A DNA stretch of 64,000 bases. It comes from Fomes fomentarius. Taxonomy: Eukaryota; Basidiomycota; Agaricomycetes; Polyporales; Polyporaceae. The DNA lies in the NCBI GenBank assembly GCA_022606135.1, contig JABYQN010000008.1, positions 2,046,001 to 2,110,000 on the forward strand, in the 5' to 3' direction. Under the pieces are notes generated by a model, which was not told where the DNA came from, searched no databases, and saw only the letters and a list, made by a program, of their open reading frames with translations. Shown one piece after another: positions 1 through 11,256 of the stretch (within the stretch, counting starts at the first letter, position 1; each line of letters opens with the position of its first letter). The translations under genes were made by a program, and so were the position numbers.

Positions 1-2124
1 AGGACCATCGGACGAGGGAATCGGTCAGAGTTGCCACTTTCTTCCACACGTTGCTCAGATACTTATTCACCGCATTGCGGTTAGCGGGGTGAATGTGGGG
101 TCGAAGCGCGAACATCTTGGCACAGATCTCCACAATCTTCTGTCTGTAGTAGGTCGCAGTCATCTGCCACCCTGCAAGAGCATCAGGACTCATCCAATGG
201 ATGACGCATAGCACAGCCGCAGCATACCAATTGCCCAGTATGCGAGCCAGTGAATGAGACTGACAAGTATCGGTCAGCGCCTAGTCTAGGCCAACATACG
301 CCATTGTTTTCCCTCACCTCCAATCCTTTGGCCGCGTAGACGTGAAGTGATTGACTTCAGCAATGGTAATGAATCCCGACGCGTCGTCGTCGAATGCTTC
401 AGCAACAGCTTGTAGTCGACTCAGATTGATGTACTCGATGGCCCACTCGTCCTGTTTATCAAGACGGCTCGTCTTCTCCTCATCGTGGACTTTGCGGTTT
501 TTGCTTTCCAGTTGCTGGCGGTAGTAGTCGCGCAGTGCGAGGACGAAGTGGCGGGCTTTGACATGTCCGGGCCAGCGCTGAGTAGATAACAGTGATCATG
601 AGCGGCAGACAGGTAACTCGGATCTACTGGTGACTGACCATTTCCTTCCAGATTTCATGGATGTCCTACAAACAGATCAGCAGAGTACACAGATTGGTAC
701 GTATCGCACTCACAGGATCAATGATACGCTCGTGCGGGCCCGACGTGAAGGCCTCGATGACCCGGTCGCCTTCGTGGTGCACCATCCTCCGCACTTCCTC
801 AGCAAGCTCCCTCTGTTGCATCTTGAACTTCCGCTCGAACACCTCAAGGTTCTTCCGTATCGCAAGCTCAGGACTGTCAAACAGATCTTCTTTGACAATC
901 GATAGTTCATCTCTTTCACCATGGCCGCTGTGTTCCGTCCCGTCCCGATCAGCGCGCTTTCCACTGTTCCCGACGGGGCCAGGCTTAAACAGGAGTAGCT
1001 CGTTCAGCGCTTCGTTGTTCCCCATTACCGCCGTCGCGCCGCCTTTCTTTGCGATGAGTGCCCCCAGCTCTTGCTGCTCGGGAGACACAAACTTGGTGAA
1101 GAACTCGATGACGAGATCGATCTTCTCGTCGATCACTTTCAGCTGTCGGTTCGCGTCGTCCACGCCAACACCAATATGGATGGAGAGTGCGAAGGTGAAG
1201 GCCTTGCGCTGACGGGCGAAGATGTCGATGAAGCTCTTCAGAGTGCTGTCCCATACCGAACCTTTGATGACTTTGACGATCAGTTTCTTCTTCGAGTACG
1301 TGTCGCATGCATTCGCACAGCTCTTGATGTCATCGGCGGCTTTCTTCACGAGCTCTTGCATGCGAGCTTTGATCGTTAAGCCATCTGGGCCAGCCGTGTC
1401 CGCGTCCTTGATCGAGCGGAGTCTGCCAGGTTGTGAGCACTCGTCTGAGATAATCTAGAGGTAGCGAGGTTGCTCACTGCAGCAACGCCTCCATCATATC
1501 CTTCATCTCCACGAAGAGGACGGCGATCTTCTTGTCATTGTCTCGACGCTTGATATCAAGCTCGACCACGACCCGAAACGCGCCGACAGCGACTAAGGAG
1601 CAAAGTGGAAGAGCGAATTGGAGGTGGCCCACCGGAAACACTCACCAGCAATGAATGGGTGCAGTTTCGCTACCTCGTCCAGCGCTTTGACGAGGCCCGG
1701 AAGACTATCGACAAGTGCATTGACCCCGTCACGGACAAACTTCATGCTTTCACTGTCGTAAACGGTCTTCATTGTCGAGGAGTAGTTCTGTGCAGATGCC
1801 ACATTCGTCTGAATGGCGTCAAGTGTACCCCCTACAGTAATCCCAATTGTTTGGTGTGGGGTGTGAGATCGAAAAACACATAAATGACCTACCAGAGCCG
1901 TCCGCAATTCTGCGTGATCTGCTATCTTCATACTTGTGAAAACCTTGACTAGAAGTGTTGATCGATGTGAATGCACCATCCAGCTTCTGCGCCACGGCGG
2001 GATCCTCGCCCTCCGTAGCCTCAGATGCGACGATATTTGGTGAGATGGAAGGGCCTGAGGAGTTGCCACCATCTGGTAGCGGCTCCGGAGAGCTCTCTCT
2101 GCGATTGTGGAAAAAGGATGGCAT
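1..2124 (-). CDS. EF-hand/ZZ-type protein, left inverted copy, 3' end cut by window edge
   Basis: This is a near-identical inverted copy of the complete gene at 18186-22571. The start codon at 2122-2124 opens the same N-terminus (MPSFF...). The same intron positions follow, then the helical domain (about 666-1361) and the EF-hand exon (about 317-600). Position 1 falls in the exon corresponding to about 20305 of the other copy, so the C-terminal third, including the zinc fingers, lies outside the window. No frame break is visible. A few residues differ from the other copy, for example around the GPVG stretch near 985. The function is unknown; see the complete copy for domains. It could be a functional paralogue or a recent duplicate. 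Confidence 0.8.
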
Positions 2125-2310
2125 CCTAAGAGGTCAGTAGTGGGAGGCACGACACGTTGACAATGAGTCGACATCTATAATAAGGTCGAACTGACGTGAT
2201 GTCAAGGACATGAAATTAGTCGCAGGCCCGAGTACTGCTGCCAGTGCTCCTCGGCCTCCCGGACTCTGTTGTCGACTTGACATTGCACAGTGCAGACGCC
2301 AGCCCGGGTC
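1..2310 (-). repeat. Left arm of a large inverted duplication
   Basis: The reverse complement of this segment matches about 18000-20305 over coding, intron and upstream sequence. Similarity extends beyond the start codon to about 2310, where both arms keep blocks such as GCGTCTGCACT and TCAAGTCGAC, and then fades. The arm reaches the window edge, so its full length is unknown. The spacer between the arms is about 15.7 kb. Confidence 0.85.
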
Positions 2311-5300
2311 ATGTATGTTCAGGCCGGTGTGGCAGAATCGACATATCAACGTGCGTCAATACATCGACGATCGCCCTAAAGGAGATAGCAAAACCACATG
2401 AGCGCGGACGTAGCATGCCTAGAGCTGGGTGCCATTCAAGTTGACATAAGTATCAGCATCAAGCAATCATTAGAATTTGCAGGCTGCCAACAGCTGACTC
2501 GAGACACACGTACCGCCTGTGGATTCCCATGAGATGACCGGTGGACATGTTGATATCTGGAGAGGTTTGCTGGGCAATCGCTAGTACTTATTATTAAGTA
2601 TACGTCACAGTTCTAACGGCACCGTGACCGTGACCATTCCGAATTGGACTCACCCTGGACTCGCCTAGAAGTTACTACGCGCTACGATACGTCTGGTCTT
2701 TCTTGATGAACCGCCCGTAATCCCGTCCAGTCTCGTCCCTCCATACACTTGTATCTCGCCTCAGACCTCCGACTCGAAATCCAGCCTTCGTATCAGATCT
2801 CGCTGGGCTCGGGCGCCAGCCCGTTACAGCATCATGTTCCACAGTCCATCCCCGTCCCCGTCCCTGCCTCCGCCAGTGTCTATCCCATATGCGGCCTTAA
2901 TCCTCCTTACGCACCTCTCTACTTTTCCCGAGTGTCGGCACGATCCCCCCGGTCGATAGGCTGGAGTTTGAGAGTGTAGACGGAGAGTACAGTCCGGTCT
3001 GTGCTGTGTAGGCTCATCGCCTGTGTCGCGTGTCACTGTCAGGATCCTACCACCTCGGGTGAGCACCAGGTGTTGGCTAGTACTAGACGTAGACGCGCGG
3101 CGGGTTCGTAGCGCCCGTTGAGACCGCTGAGAACCTACACGACAGACAAAGGTCCATTCTGCACCATGCGATAGGCAGCCTATAGGGAGTGCAAAGGCGA
3201 AAACCGGATGATAGACAGTCATAGTCATGCGATAGGTTAACTTCGCCACAATTGCATGCCTATAACCCGCCTATAGCCCGATGCAAAATCTGACCGTGTC
3301 CAGAGTGCTAGTCACATGATGGCGTTCAGCCACAGCGGAGCTCAAATGCTAAGCAAACCTGGTGGGACATTAACCTCAGGTAAGTATTGCCAGTCGCCGT
3401 TTCAAATTTGCGAGCATTATCTCTCGCGACAGAGCATTGCTCCGACAAGTCAGCCATCTGATCCTCACTCTCGCTCGCATGTACTAACGGCATTTCAGTC
3501 AGCTATCCGTACCTTCAGCATATCATTGCTGAGCTCAGGCTGTAGCTTTGCCTTTTTTCTGCCATGGGAACAGCGAAAGCGCTGGACTTGTACGAGTGAA
3601 AGGGATTCACATCAGGGGCCAGTCCGTAGATGACAAAGGGGTCTATATGGGTTGTACCTTTAGGTCTCTGATGGATGTTCTGGCCCAAAAATCTGCTATG
3701 ATACTGATAGCGATTACTGACTACGTCCTGCGAGAATGCCACCTGGAGTCCGTATTGCGCAAGGACCTACGCTTCCAATTGTAAAAAGCCGCGACATTCC
3801 AGCACAGCCTCAACTAATCAACTTGCGCACGATTGGTATGTATTCCTATGATATCATCCGGAGCTTGAAGCTTCTCGCAAGCGTAGGTTCGTCATGCGCG
3901 TTCCAAGTTTTATCCCACGCTCACCCATATGCATGCCCAGGTGTGAAAGTAAGCACACTGTCGCGGTCTTCCCCAATCCCGTTGCTGCTGCGATAATTGC
4001 CCTGACCGAACCGCTCTGCCCTCCGTGAGCGAAGCTGCGTAGATGGAACGCCTCTCTCCGAGTCTCCGCGAGTTACCTCTATCGAAGCCGGTGTCGATGT
4101 GGACCTCGATGCATCACGACGGTATCCCGAAGTGACCCCGCCCTACAGTTCGTCCTCCTTTGAATTATCGCCAATCCACTAACTTTAGAAGCAGCAACTT
4201 CGCTGTCGCAGCACGCTATCCGTCGTCGTACTTGGACGAGCTGACGTCGAGTTGACCTCATACCATCTACCAGATATCCTGCTTGCGAACCGCGGCCGGT
4301 ACGTCACTCTGGGGTGAGTCCATGTGTACATTCTGTTACCCGACATGCGCTCTGATTTGATGGCACCGCCAGATCTGACTCTCGACCTTCTGTGCCCCTG
4401 CGAGGCTATGTATAGCATGGCCATACCGACCGCGCCGCGCACATTGTGTCGCATCTGAACCAAGCCCCTGCCAGGCTGCGATTGCGTATCTCAATTCTGC
4501 CGTGTTCCTTGCAGGTCTGTACAGGAACGTGGTCAGCGTGATAAGCGTGCATCGCACCGCACCAGTCATTCAGTGGCCACGGGATGATGGCAACCAGTAT
4601 TCTGCTTTCCAGGGTGGGCGGTATAGGGCTCGCCGCGACCCACCCTAGATGCGCACATGTCCCATACAGTTCACCCGCGTGGCGCCACCGCACGGACTTC
4701 GGTGCGTGATACACTGATGATTTGTAGTAAGACATGGGAAGACAGGTATGCTAGAAATCTTAGGAGGCGCCATACTGATAAGCAAACGACGTCAGCTGGC
4801 CATTGCTCATTTTCGGTCGGGCTGGAGCAGTTAGAACCACTCTACTGCCTATCTTGACCATGTACTTATTCTGTACGACTGCCCCCAGGTGTGGACGAGT
4901 CGGGATCTTCCCTGCTTGTAGTGTCGATGATCGAGATCGTCGGCTTGGCAGGTCATCGCTTGGCGCCCGAGGAATTACATGTACGTGGGCGAAGTTAATA
5001 TGAACGTACAGTAGGAACTGTAGGGTGGGTTTCCCTCAGTACTTCCTCTGTCGACATTTCTGCAAGCGAGCACGCTCAATCTAGTCGGAAGGCAAATTGT
5101 CATTCTATCTGTCGCCATTTCCCCTTCGGAGGCCCGGCTACGTAGGTGCTGATGGCTGTTCCAACTTCTACGCTAATAGTCTCACTAGGAACAGGCCCGT
5201 CGCAACTCACTCTTCATTGCTGCGAGATGGTGCGTGCTCGCGTGCTGATGGGTTCGAAGTTGCACTGACTTCGGATATTGTCCGGCGGCAACAGGCCTCA

Positions 5301-5515
5301 CCAATTCCCGCGGGCTTCTCGAAACGCGATTGCGGATTATGCTGCGTAACCGCCTGTCTTGGCGTAGTAACGACCCGTTCTCGTTCCATCATGGAACATG
5401 ACCTGTGCTTCCTGCACGCATCTCCGACGCACGATGAGCGGCATCCAGCGCATGCCAGTGTCGACGCGTTCTTTCATCTGCTCTGCACCCTCATCGGTCG
5501 AAAACGCCGCAGCGG
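2311..5515. other. Gene-poor interval, no supported gene
   Basis: About 3.2 kb holding only short, overlapping reading frames on both strands with no recognisable domains and no convincing spliced model. No transposon ends, long terminal repeats or tandem arrays were seen by eye. It may hold decayed sequence or upstream regulatory DNA of the aspartic protease at 5609. Confidence 0.5.
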
Positions 5516-5517
5516 GC

Positions 5518-5528
5518 GAGATATAAGA
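5518..5528 (+). promoter_or_regulatory. Probable TATA element of aspartic protease 1
   Basis: The sequence GAGATATAAGA lies about 85 bases upstream of the ATG at 5609, a normal distance for a fungal TATA box with a short leader. The stretch after it is pyrimidine-rich just before the ATG. Confidence 0.45.
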
Positions 5529-5608
5529 ACCTAGGATAGCTTCAAGGTGTTCCCCACGGCCTGGCCCAGCCCAGTTTCCTCTCTCCTCTCCCTAGTCCAG
5601 AGACAGCC

Positions 5609-7144
5609 ATGCTCGCCCGCGTCTCCGCCCTCCTCGCTTTCACCGCTGCCGCCGTCGTGGTTGGCGCGAACCCCGTTGTCATTCGTGACTCCCCGGTGAC
5701 GCTCCCCATTGCGCGTCGGTTCAACTCCACCGGTGTCCTGAACATCCTCGCCGCAGACAAGGCTCGCGCCAAGGTCCTCAAGTCCCGCTCGCAGGCGCAG
5801 AGGTTCAAGCAGTCTGCGGTCGTTCCTGTCCCTGTCACGAACCAGGCTGTCATCTACACCGTCAGCCTCGGCGTCGGCACGCCCCCCACCCAGTACGACT
5901 TGATCGTCGACACTGGCAGCTCCAACACCTGGATCGGCGCCGGCAAGGACTACGTCAAGACCGAAAGCAGCGTGGACACCGGCGAGGAAGTTGTACGTCT
6001 TATCGTTATCACCTGCGCTTGAAACTGTACTGATAGAATTGGGCGTCATAGGTTGTCTTCTACGGGTCTGGTTTCTTCTTCGGAGAAGAGTACACCGAAA
6101 CCGTCACCCTCGGAGACCTCGTGATCGAGAACCAGGGCGTTGGTGTCGCTGACTTCGCGATAGGCTTCGACGGTTATGACGGTATCCTTGGGTACGTCCT
6201 CCAAAGACATGCATTACAACTGCCCACTTGAACTAACTAAGACCATCAGTATCGGACCCGTCGACCTGACTGAAGGCACGACCGATAGCGGCGATCAAGT
6301 GCCCACCGTCACTGACAATGCCTTCGCAGCGGGGCCATTGACGCTGCGCTTGTTGGTATCTCCTTCGAGCCGACGACCGAGGAGATTGTCACCAATGGTG
6401 CCCTCACCTTCGGTGGCATCGACGAGACCAAGTTTGATGGCGAGCTTGCCTATGTGTACGTGACATGATGTATTACGTCAAGTCTGCATTTCAGTATCTG
6501 ACTGAATCATCAATCTAGCCCCATCACGTCAACATCGCCCGCGTCGAGCTACGTCGGCATTGACCAGTCGATCACGTATGGCTCCGCCGGCACCGAGGTC
6601 CTTGCTGCTACTGCTGGTATCACCGACACAGGCACCACCCTCATCCTCATCGCAAGCGGTCAGTCTCGCTGCTTACTGTCCCTTTTATTGCATCCCTGAC
6701 TGTAGTGCCCCAAAAAGACGCGTTCGCCGTTTACCAGAACCTGACTGGTGGTGTTGCGGACGACCAAAACACCGGCCTGCTGAAGCTGACCCAGGAGCAA
6801 TTCGATAACCTCGAGAGCTTGTTCTTCCACATCGGTGACAACACCTACGAGCTGACCCCCAACGCGCAGATCTGGCCCCGTGCTGTACGTGCCCTAGCCC
6901 CTCCTCCAGAGTTCTGCGATCGTTCTCTGACATTTGCGCTTCTACACTGCAGCTGAACACGGCCATTGGCGGCGAGGAGGATGCTGTGTACTCGATCGTT
7001 GCTGATCTCGGCAGCAACAGCGGCGAGGGCCTCGACTTCATCGATGGCTTCGCTTTCCTCGAGCGTTTCTACCAGGTCTACGACGTCACGAACAGCCAGG
7101 TTGGGTTCGCCACCACCCAGTTCACGAACGCCACTATCAACTAA
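5609..7144 (+). pseudogene. A1 aspartic protease (polyporopepsin-like), copy 1, one-base frameshift
   Basis: Pepsin-family endopeptidase, secreted and expected to act on protein at acid pH. Exons are 5609-5992, 6052-6191, 6250-6455, 6519-6658, 6718-6884 and 6953-7144. A hydrophobic signal peptide is followed by a propeptide rich in Arg and Lys. Both catalytic motifs are present: DTGSSNTW in exon 1 and DTGTTL in exon 4. The summed exon length is two bases over a multiple of three. The break lies at about 6330-6338, between the frame reading DNAF and the frame reading IDAALVG. The two paralogues at 11257 and 14183 read straight through here. Everything else looks intact, so this is either a young pseudogene or a sequence error. 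It has 6 exons against 11 in copy 3, so introns differ within the family. Confidence 0.8.
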
Positions 7145-7505
7145 GTTATCCATATATATCTTCATGTACTGCCCGGCTTGAATGGAGATTATATCTGGTC
7201 ATTCAACGGAAATAGTTCCGCTGTACCTCCTCGTACATCACGGTGGAGATTGGGTGCTGTTGTTATTATAGCTCATGCTGTGCCCGTCAAGAGCTCAGAC
7301 ACAGATATCTCTGAGAGCTTTGAAGTAAGAGTTGAGTGGCCTAAGTATCGCCACCCTCCACTTCCGGGCGCTTGAGAGAACGTGACCTGCAGCACGCGTC
7401 GCGACGCGACTCATTTGCGCATCGCGTTCCTCCTACCACATGTCGTGTCTTGCCTCCTTCCTCTCAAAGTTGGTACCATCTCGACCAAAACTGTGAAGAC
7501 GTGTC
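7145..7505. other. Intergenic region between protease 1 and nse3
   Basis: 361 bases holding the 3' flank of the protease and the promoter of the next gene. No open reading frame or clear motif is supported. Confidence 0.5.
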
Positions 7506-8907
7506 ATGGTTGGACGAACACGGTCCCAACGAGCCCCTCAAGCTTCCCAAGCGACGCGAGCTACTCAAGCCGGTAGCTCACGACGCGCACGCGTTCAAGA
7601 CGACGACGACGATGAGGAGGAGGAGCACATCCAGATTGACGCGTCTGATGATGGCTATGGCGACGATGATAAGGCATCTGGGGTGAGTCTTTCGTGCCGT
7701 GTCCAACGCGCGTTTGTCCCATCCTCAAGCCAAGCCCATCTGTCGTTGCTCGATGTAGGAGCTCTATAGAAAGGCTCGCGATCTCGTGCGACTGGCTATG
7801 TTTCACGAGCAGAGACGGACGCCGCTGAGGAGGGATGAGATCACAAAGAAAGGTGAGCGCGGGGTGTGGATGGAGGCGTCTCCTTTCCTTCAGTATTGAG
7901 TGAGCTTCGGCAGTCCTTGGGTCGAGCTCGCGCACGTTCAACAGTGTACTCCCACTTGCGAACGAGATACTGGGGACGACGTTTGGCATGGAGCTCGTGG
8001 AGCTGCAGTCAATGCCGTCGGACAAGGATATCAGCGAAAAGGACGCGGACCTCTTGAAGAACACTGGTGTCAAAAAGAAGGGTGTGTTTTTATTCACGCC
8101 CTGTCTTGGGTTCGCTGCAATATTGACTCCGGAACGCAGCCGCATCCACTGGCACGAAGCAATATATTCTTCGCTCAACTCTCGACCCCACCTTAATCCA
8201 GTTAGCATGTACGCCAGATCCCGAGATCCGCGAGCTCGAGCAGAAAGAGCATACGGACGAGAACGAGGAGTTCGCGGAAGACGACAACCCAATAGGTACG
8301 CGCTCAACAGGGAGCATCTTTGCCTGGGGTACCGCGGACCAACTACCCTCCATCGGTATCTTATACGTCATCCTCGCACTCATCCTTGTCGAAGGACGGG
8401 TGATGAGCGATGGTACGCTTATTCAACGATATGCAATGATGTTTGACTGATTAGCATCCGCCAGGCGACCTGCGCGCCATCCTCAAGCGTCTGCAGCTAC
8501 CCGCGAATGCCCCTGTTCCCCTCAGCAGCCAGGCTACAAACCAATCCCTCTCGATCGACGCGTACCTCGCGCAACTCGTGCGCTTGGGCTACCTCGAGAA
8601 ACTCAAAGTCGGGACCAACTCAGGCAAAGCAAGCACAAAGCGTGCGCGGGCCACGCAAGCAGCAGCGGCAGACGACAGTCTCCAGGCCTTCGAGTGGCGC
8701 TGGGGCCCGAGGGCGCTCGGCGAGATTGGTGAGCGTGGAATTGCACAGTTTGTCGCGGAGTTCATGGCGGGCCAGCCGGGACAGGAAGAGGATGGCGAGG
8801 AAGACGCGGTGGCTGCGTCGCAAGATGAGGGGACCCAGAAGCGTGTGGAGATTATATATAAGGGTATCGAACGTGCGGCAGCTGGAGGTAACTTGTTGGC
8901 AGGGTAG
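7506..8907 (+). CDS. nse3: Smc5/6 complex subunit Nse3 (MAGE family)
   Basis: Non-SMC element 3, a MAGE-domain protein that pairs with the Nse1 RING subunit and Nse4 in the Smc5/6 complex for DNA repair and chromosome stability in the nucleus. Exons are 7506-7682, 7759-7852, 7914-8081, 8140-8412 and 8465-8907, totalling 384 codons with no break. The N-terminus is basic, then strongly acidic (a run of D and E near residue 35). The MAGE homology region follows: ELYRKARDLVRLA, then a segment ending KQYILRS, then winged-helix strands around GILYVILALILVEGR and the last exon with LGYLEKLK and RWGPRA. Exon 4 is easily missed because a shorter splice to 8212 also leaves an open frame. Identification rests on family pattern and is firm. 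Confidence 0.85.
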
Positions 8908-9654
8908 ACCCGGTCGGTGTTTGTGTGCGAGTAATGGTTGTCTTGAGGGGTGTGCTATCTCGTGTACTCATGCTTCAATTTGTGTAGTACTACTTTATTC
9001 GGTGATGATCATGCTACTGCCCGTAATCCTATCACTGAATTCTTACCTGGACGAGTGCTTGCTCAGTGATTGATGACATTCATTACCTGCGTGGCTCATT
9101 GGACGTACTTCGATGTACTCTCCACAGCTGGTTGAGCATGCAGTAGATCTGGATAGTCACAGTGGCCTTGATAGTTATCGACTGTCTGCCTCTTACTTCC
9201 CTCGGTCCCACCACCGCCACCACTCGTTGACTATGCCATGTTTTCATCCAAGACTACTTCGTGTCATTTGCAATCGGTGTCTCCGCCGTTGGTGCCCAGG
9301 TGAGTGTTCAACAATTTTATTGCAGTCCTATGACGTTCATCTCGTCATCCCAGCCATCCCTCAAGCACGCGAGGATTGCTCCTGTGCCATTACTACCGTC
9401 ACAACTTACGTGCCATATACGATTACTACTTGGGAATGATCTCTTCTTCTACTGTACTCTCGATGTCTAGAAAGCGGCACCTCATATCGTTCCCGTTGTC
9501 CACATTGCCAATACTGAAGTATCAGTTCACCAGCAGCGCTAAAAAAGGAAAGCGGAGCGCTGGTAACCTACGTCATAGTGGCCCTACATTGCAACTTGCA
9601 AGTTGGCGCGTCGCATTCTCTTGCCTACCTCTGCTCTGCTCGTTCCTCCCTGTC
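8908..9654 (+). other. Intergenic, with a possible remnant small secreted-protein gene
   Basis: A stretch at about 9240-9436 reads as a hydrophobic leader (FVSFAIGVSAVGAQ), a 43-base GT-AG intron (9301-9343), and a short Cys/Thr/Tyr-rich tail ending at TGA 9434-9436. No in-frame ATG leads it; the ATG at 9238 is one base out of frame. This fits a decayed small secreted protein, but the evidence is weak. The rest shows nothing recognisable. Confidence 0.3.
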
Positions 9655-10997
9655 ATGATATTTGCGACTATAGCCGTTCGCGTCCGTTGTCGACACGCCG
9701 CAAGATCAGCATTGAATACTCTCAATTCATTACAACCTTCTTGGCACTGGCGAGTCGCATACACGGCGGACCATAGACTGATAACACGAAATTATGTGAC
9801 TACTGCACAAGAAGTCGAGAACATCAACGTTGGTCATTCGAGATTCCTCGCTGAGGCATCGAAAAGAGAGGGGTGGAAGAACGGAGAGGCAGACAAGAAT
9901 CGGGGCGATGGTGCGGGGGGAGCAGAGAGGACTTTGAATCACTTACAGCAGGACGAGGTGCGTATACCGATAAACCTGTGGGCATACTACATCTCTAAGT
10001 GACTCAAACGCGGTTAGGCAAACTTTCACCGACGGCGTCCCACTTGTTCAAGCTTATCATACCGTTGCAACACACACAAGGGAAGTCGAATGATGAGACA
10101 GAACCCAATGCAAACCTGCCCCCGCCGATCGTCTTCCTCCTGCATCCCTCCCAACCTCTGTCACACGTCAGCAGGCTGATCCTCGCTTCTCTTGCACCCG
10201 CAACGCCGTCCATCTCCTTCCGGAGCACCACACCACGCGGACACCCCATTCAGTGGTCAGACTCGACCGACGTCGCCGACTTCATCCGCGATGCTGCGCG
10301 TACACGCGAGTTCACCGTATGCATCACGGACCAGGGGGAAGACGAGCCACACACCACGATACCCGTAGAAGTGCCCTCGTTCGAGGACCGCACGCGCTTC
10401 CTCCGCCGGAGACTGTTCACCGTCGAGCAGGAGCTCGATCGCATGGAGGTGCTGAAACGCGAGTGCGACGAGGAGGCGCATCGGGGTGCACGCAGGATGT
10501 CCTTGGGAGGGTTCGGGATCCTGATTGTCTACTGGGGCGCCGTCGCGCGACTCACCTTCTGGGACTATGGCTGGGACGTCATGGAGCCTATCACGTATCT
10601 GTCCAGTCTTTCCATGGTCATTCTCGGATACTTGTGGTGCGTGTATGGTCTACGAATCGTGAAGCGATTCCTGCTGATGTGTCCGTCGGTCAGGTTCTTA
10701 TATCGCGGACGCGAAGTCTCCTACTCATCGGTCCTGCACCATTCCGTGTCTGCGCGCCGCGAGGCGTTACACAAGGCACGTGGCCTGGACATCGACAGGT
10801 GGACGGACCTGGTCAACGAGGCAAAGACCATCCGAAGGGAGATGAGCAAGATCGCTGAGGATTATGATCAAGAACGGTGGAAGGAAAGTGAGGAAGAGAT
10901 AGAAGCTCGAGAGAAAAATGAGATCAAGGGGCCTGAGGATGTTGAGGAAACCGAAGAGGAGAAATTTGAGTTAGAAAGAGGACGGAGACGGCAGTAG
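9655..10997 (+). CDS. MCU: Mitochondrial calcium uniporter pore subunit (MCU)
   Basis: Pore-forming calcium channel of the inner mitochondrial membrane. Exon 2 (10018-10997) contains the matrix domain (GKLSPTASHLFKL onward), a coiled-coil stretch (RTRFLRRRLFTVEQELDRME), the first membrane segment (FGILIVYWGAVARLTFWDYG), the selectivity motif WDVMEP (DIME variant with Val), the second membrane segment (YLSSLSMVILGYLWCVYGL), and a charged C-terminal coil. Exon 1 starts at ATG 9655 with an Arg-rich, acid-poor N-terminus fitting a mitochondrial presequence. The splice is ambiguous. Donor 9911 joined to 10018 keeps frame and gives 411 residues. The more natural boundary at 9958 would keep the conserved-looking TLNHLQQDE but is out of frame by one base. 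Family identity is firm; the junction is not. Confidence 0.88.
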
Positions 10998-11072
10998 CAC
11001 ATCACCATGGACTGTCAATGGTGAACAAGGGTTGTTGTCGTTGACATACTTGTCCGTGATTCTCTCCGTTAA

Positions 11073-11143
11073 GCATTAATGGGGTAGTGGTAACCTGGGT
11101 CGTTGCCATCGACCCGCCGGGGGTTCGATTCCCCCTTAATGCA
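11073..11143 (+). tRNA. tRNA-Gly (anticodon GCC)
   Basis: 71 nt without intron. The acceptor stem GCATTAA pairs with TTAATGC. The D arm is GGGT-AGTGGTA-ACCT. The anticodon stem GGTCG/CGACC holds the loop TTGCCAT with anticodon GCC. The T arm GGGGG-TTCGATT-CCCCC contains the B box. A discriminator A follows, then a TTTT tract at 11154-11157 suited to RNA polymerase III termination. The 71-nt length matches eukaryotic tRNA-Gly. Confidence 0.95.
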
Positions 11144-11256
11144 GTTGTTGTTGTTTTGCTACTTAGCCTTGTGTTTGTACTTGGTAGGATCGGCTCAGAT
11201 TTCACAAGACGTAAACTGTACGGTCATACTACAACCCCGCAGGCGTCCCTACACTA

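Noticed and set aside
2311..5515. Transposon between the inverted arms
   Set aside because: The inverted arms are a duplicated cellular gene, not terminal repeats of a transposon, and no transposase or reverse transcriptase motif was found inside.
7561..8307. 248-codon open frame on the minus strand
   Set aside because: Antisense to Nse3, crossing its introns; no features of its own.
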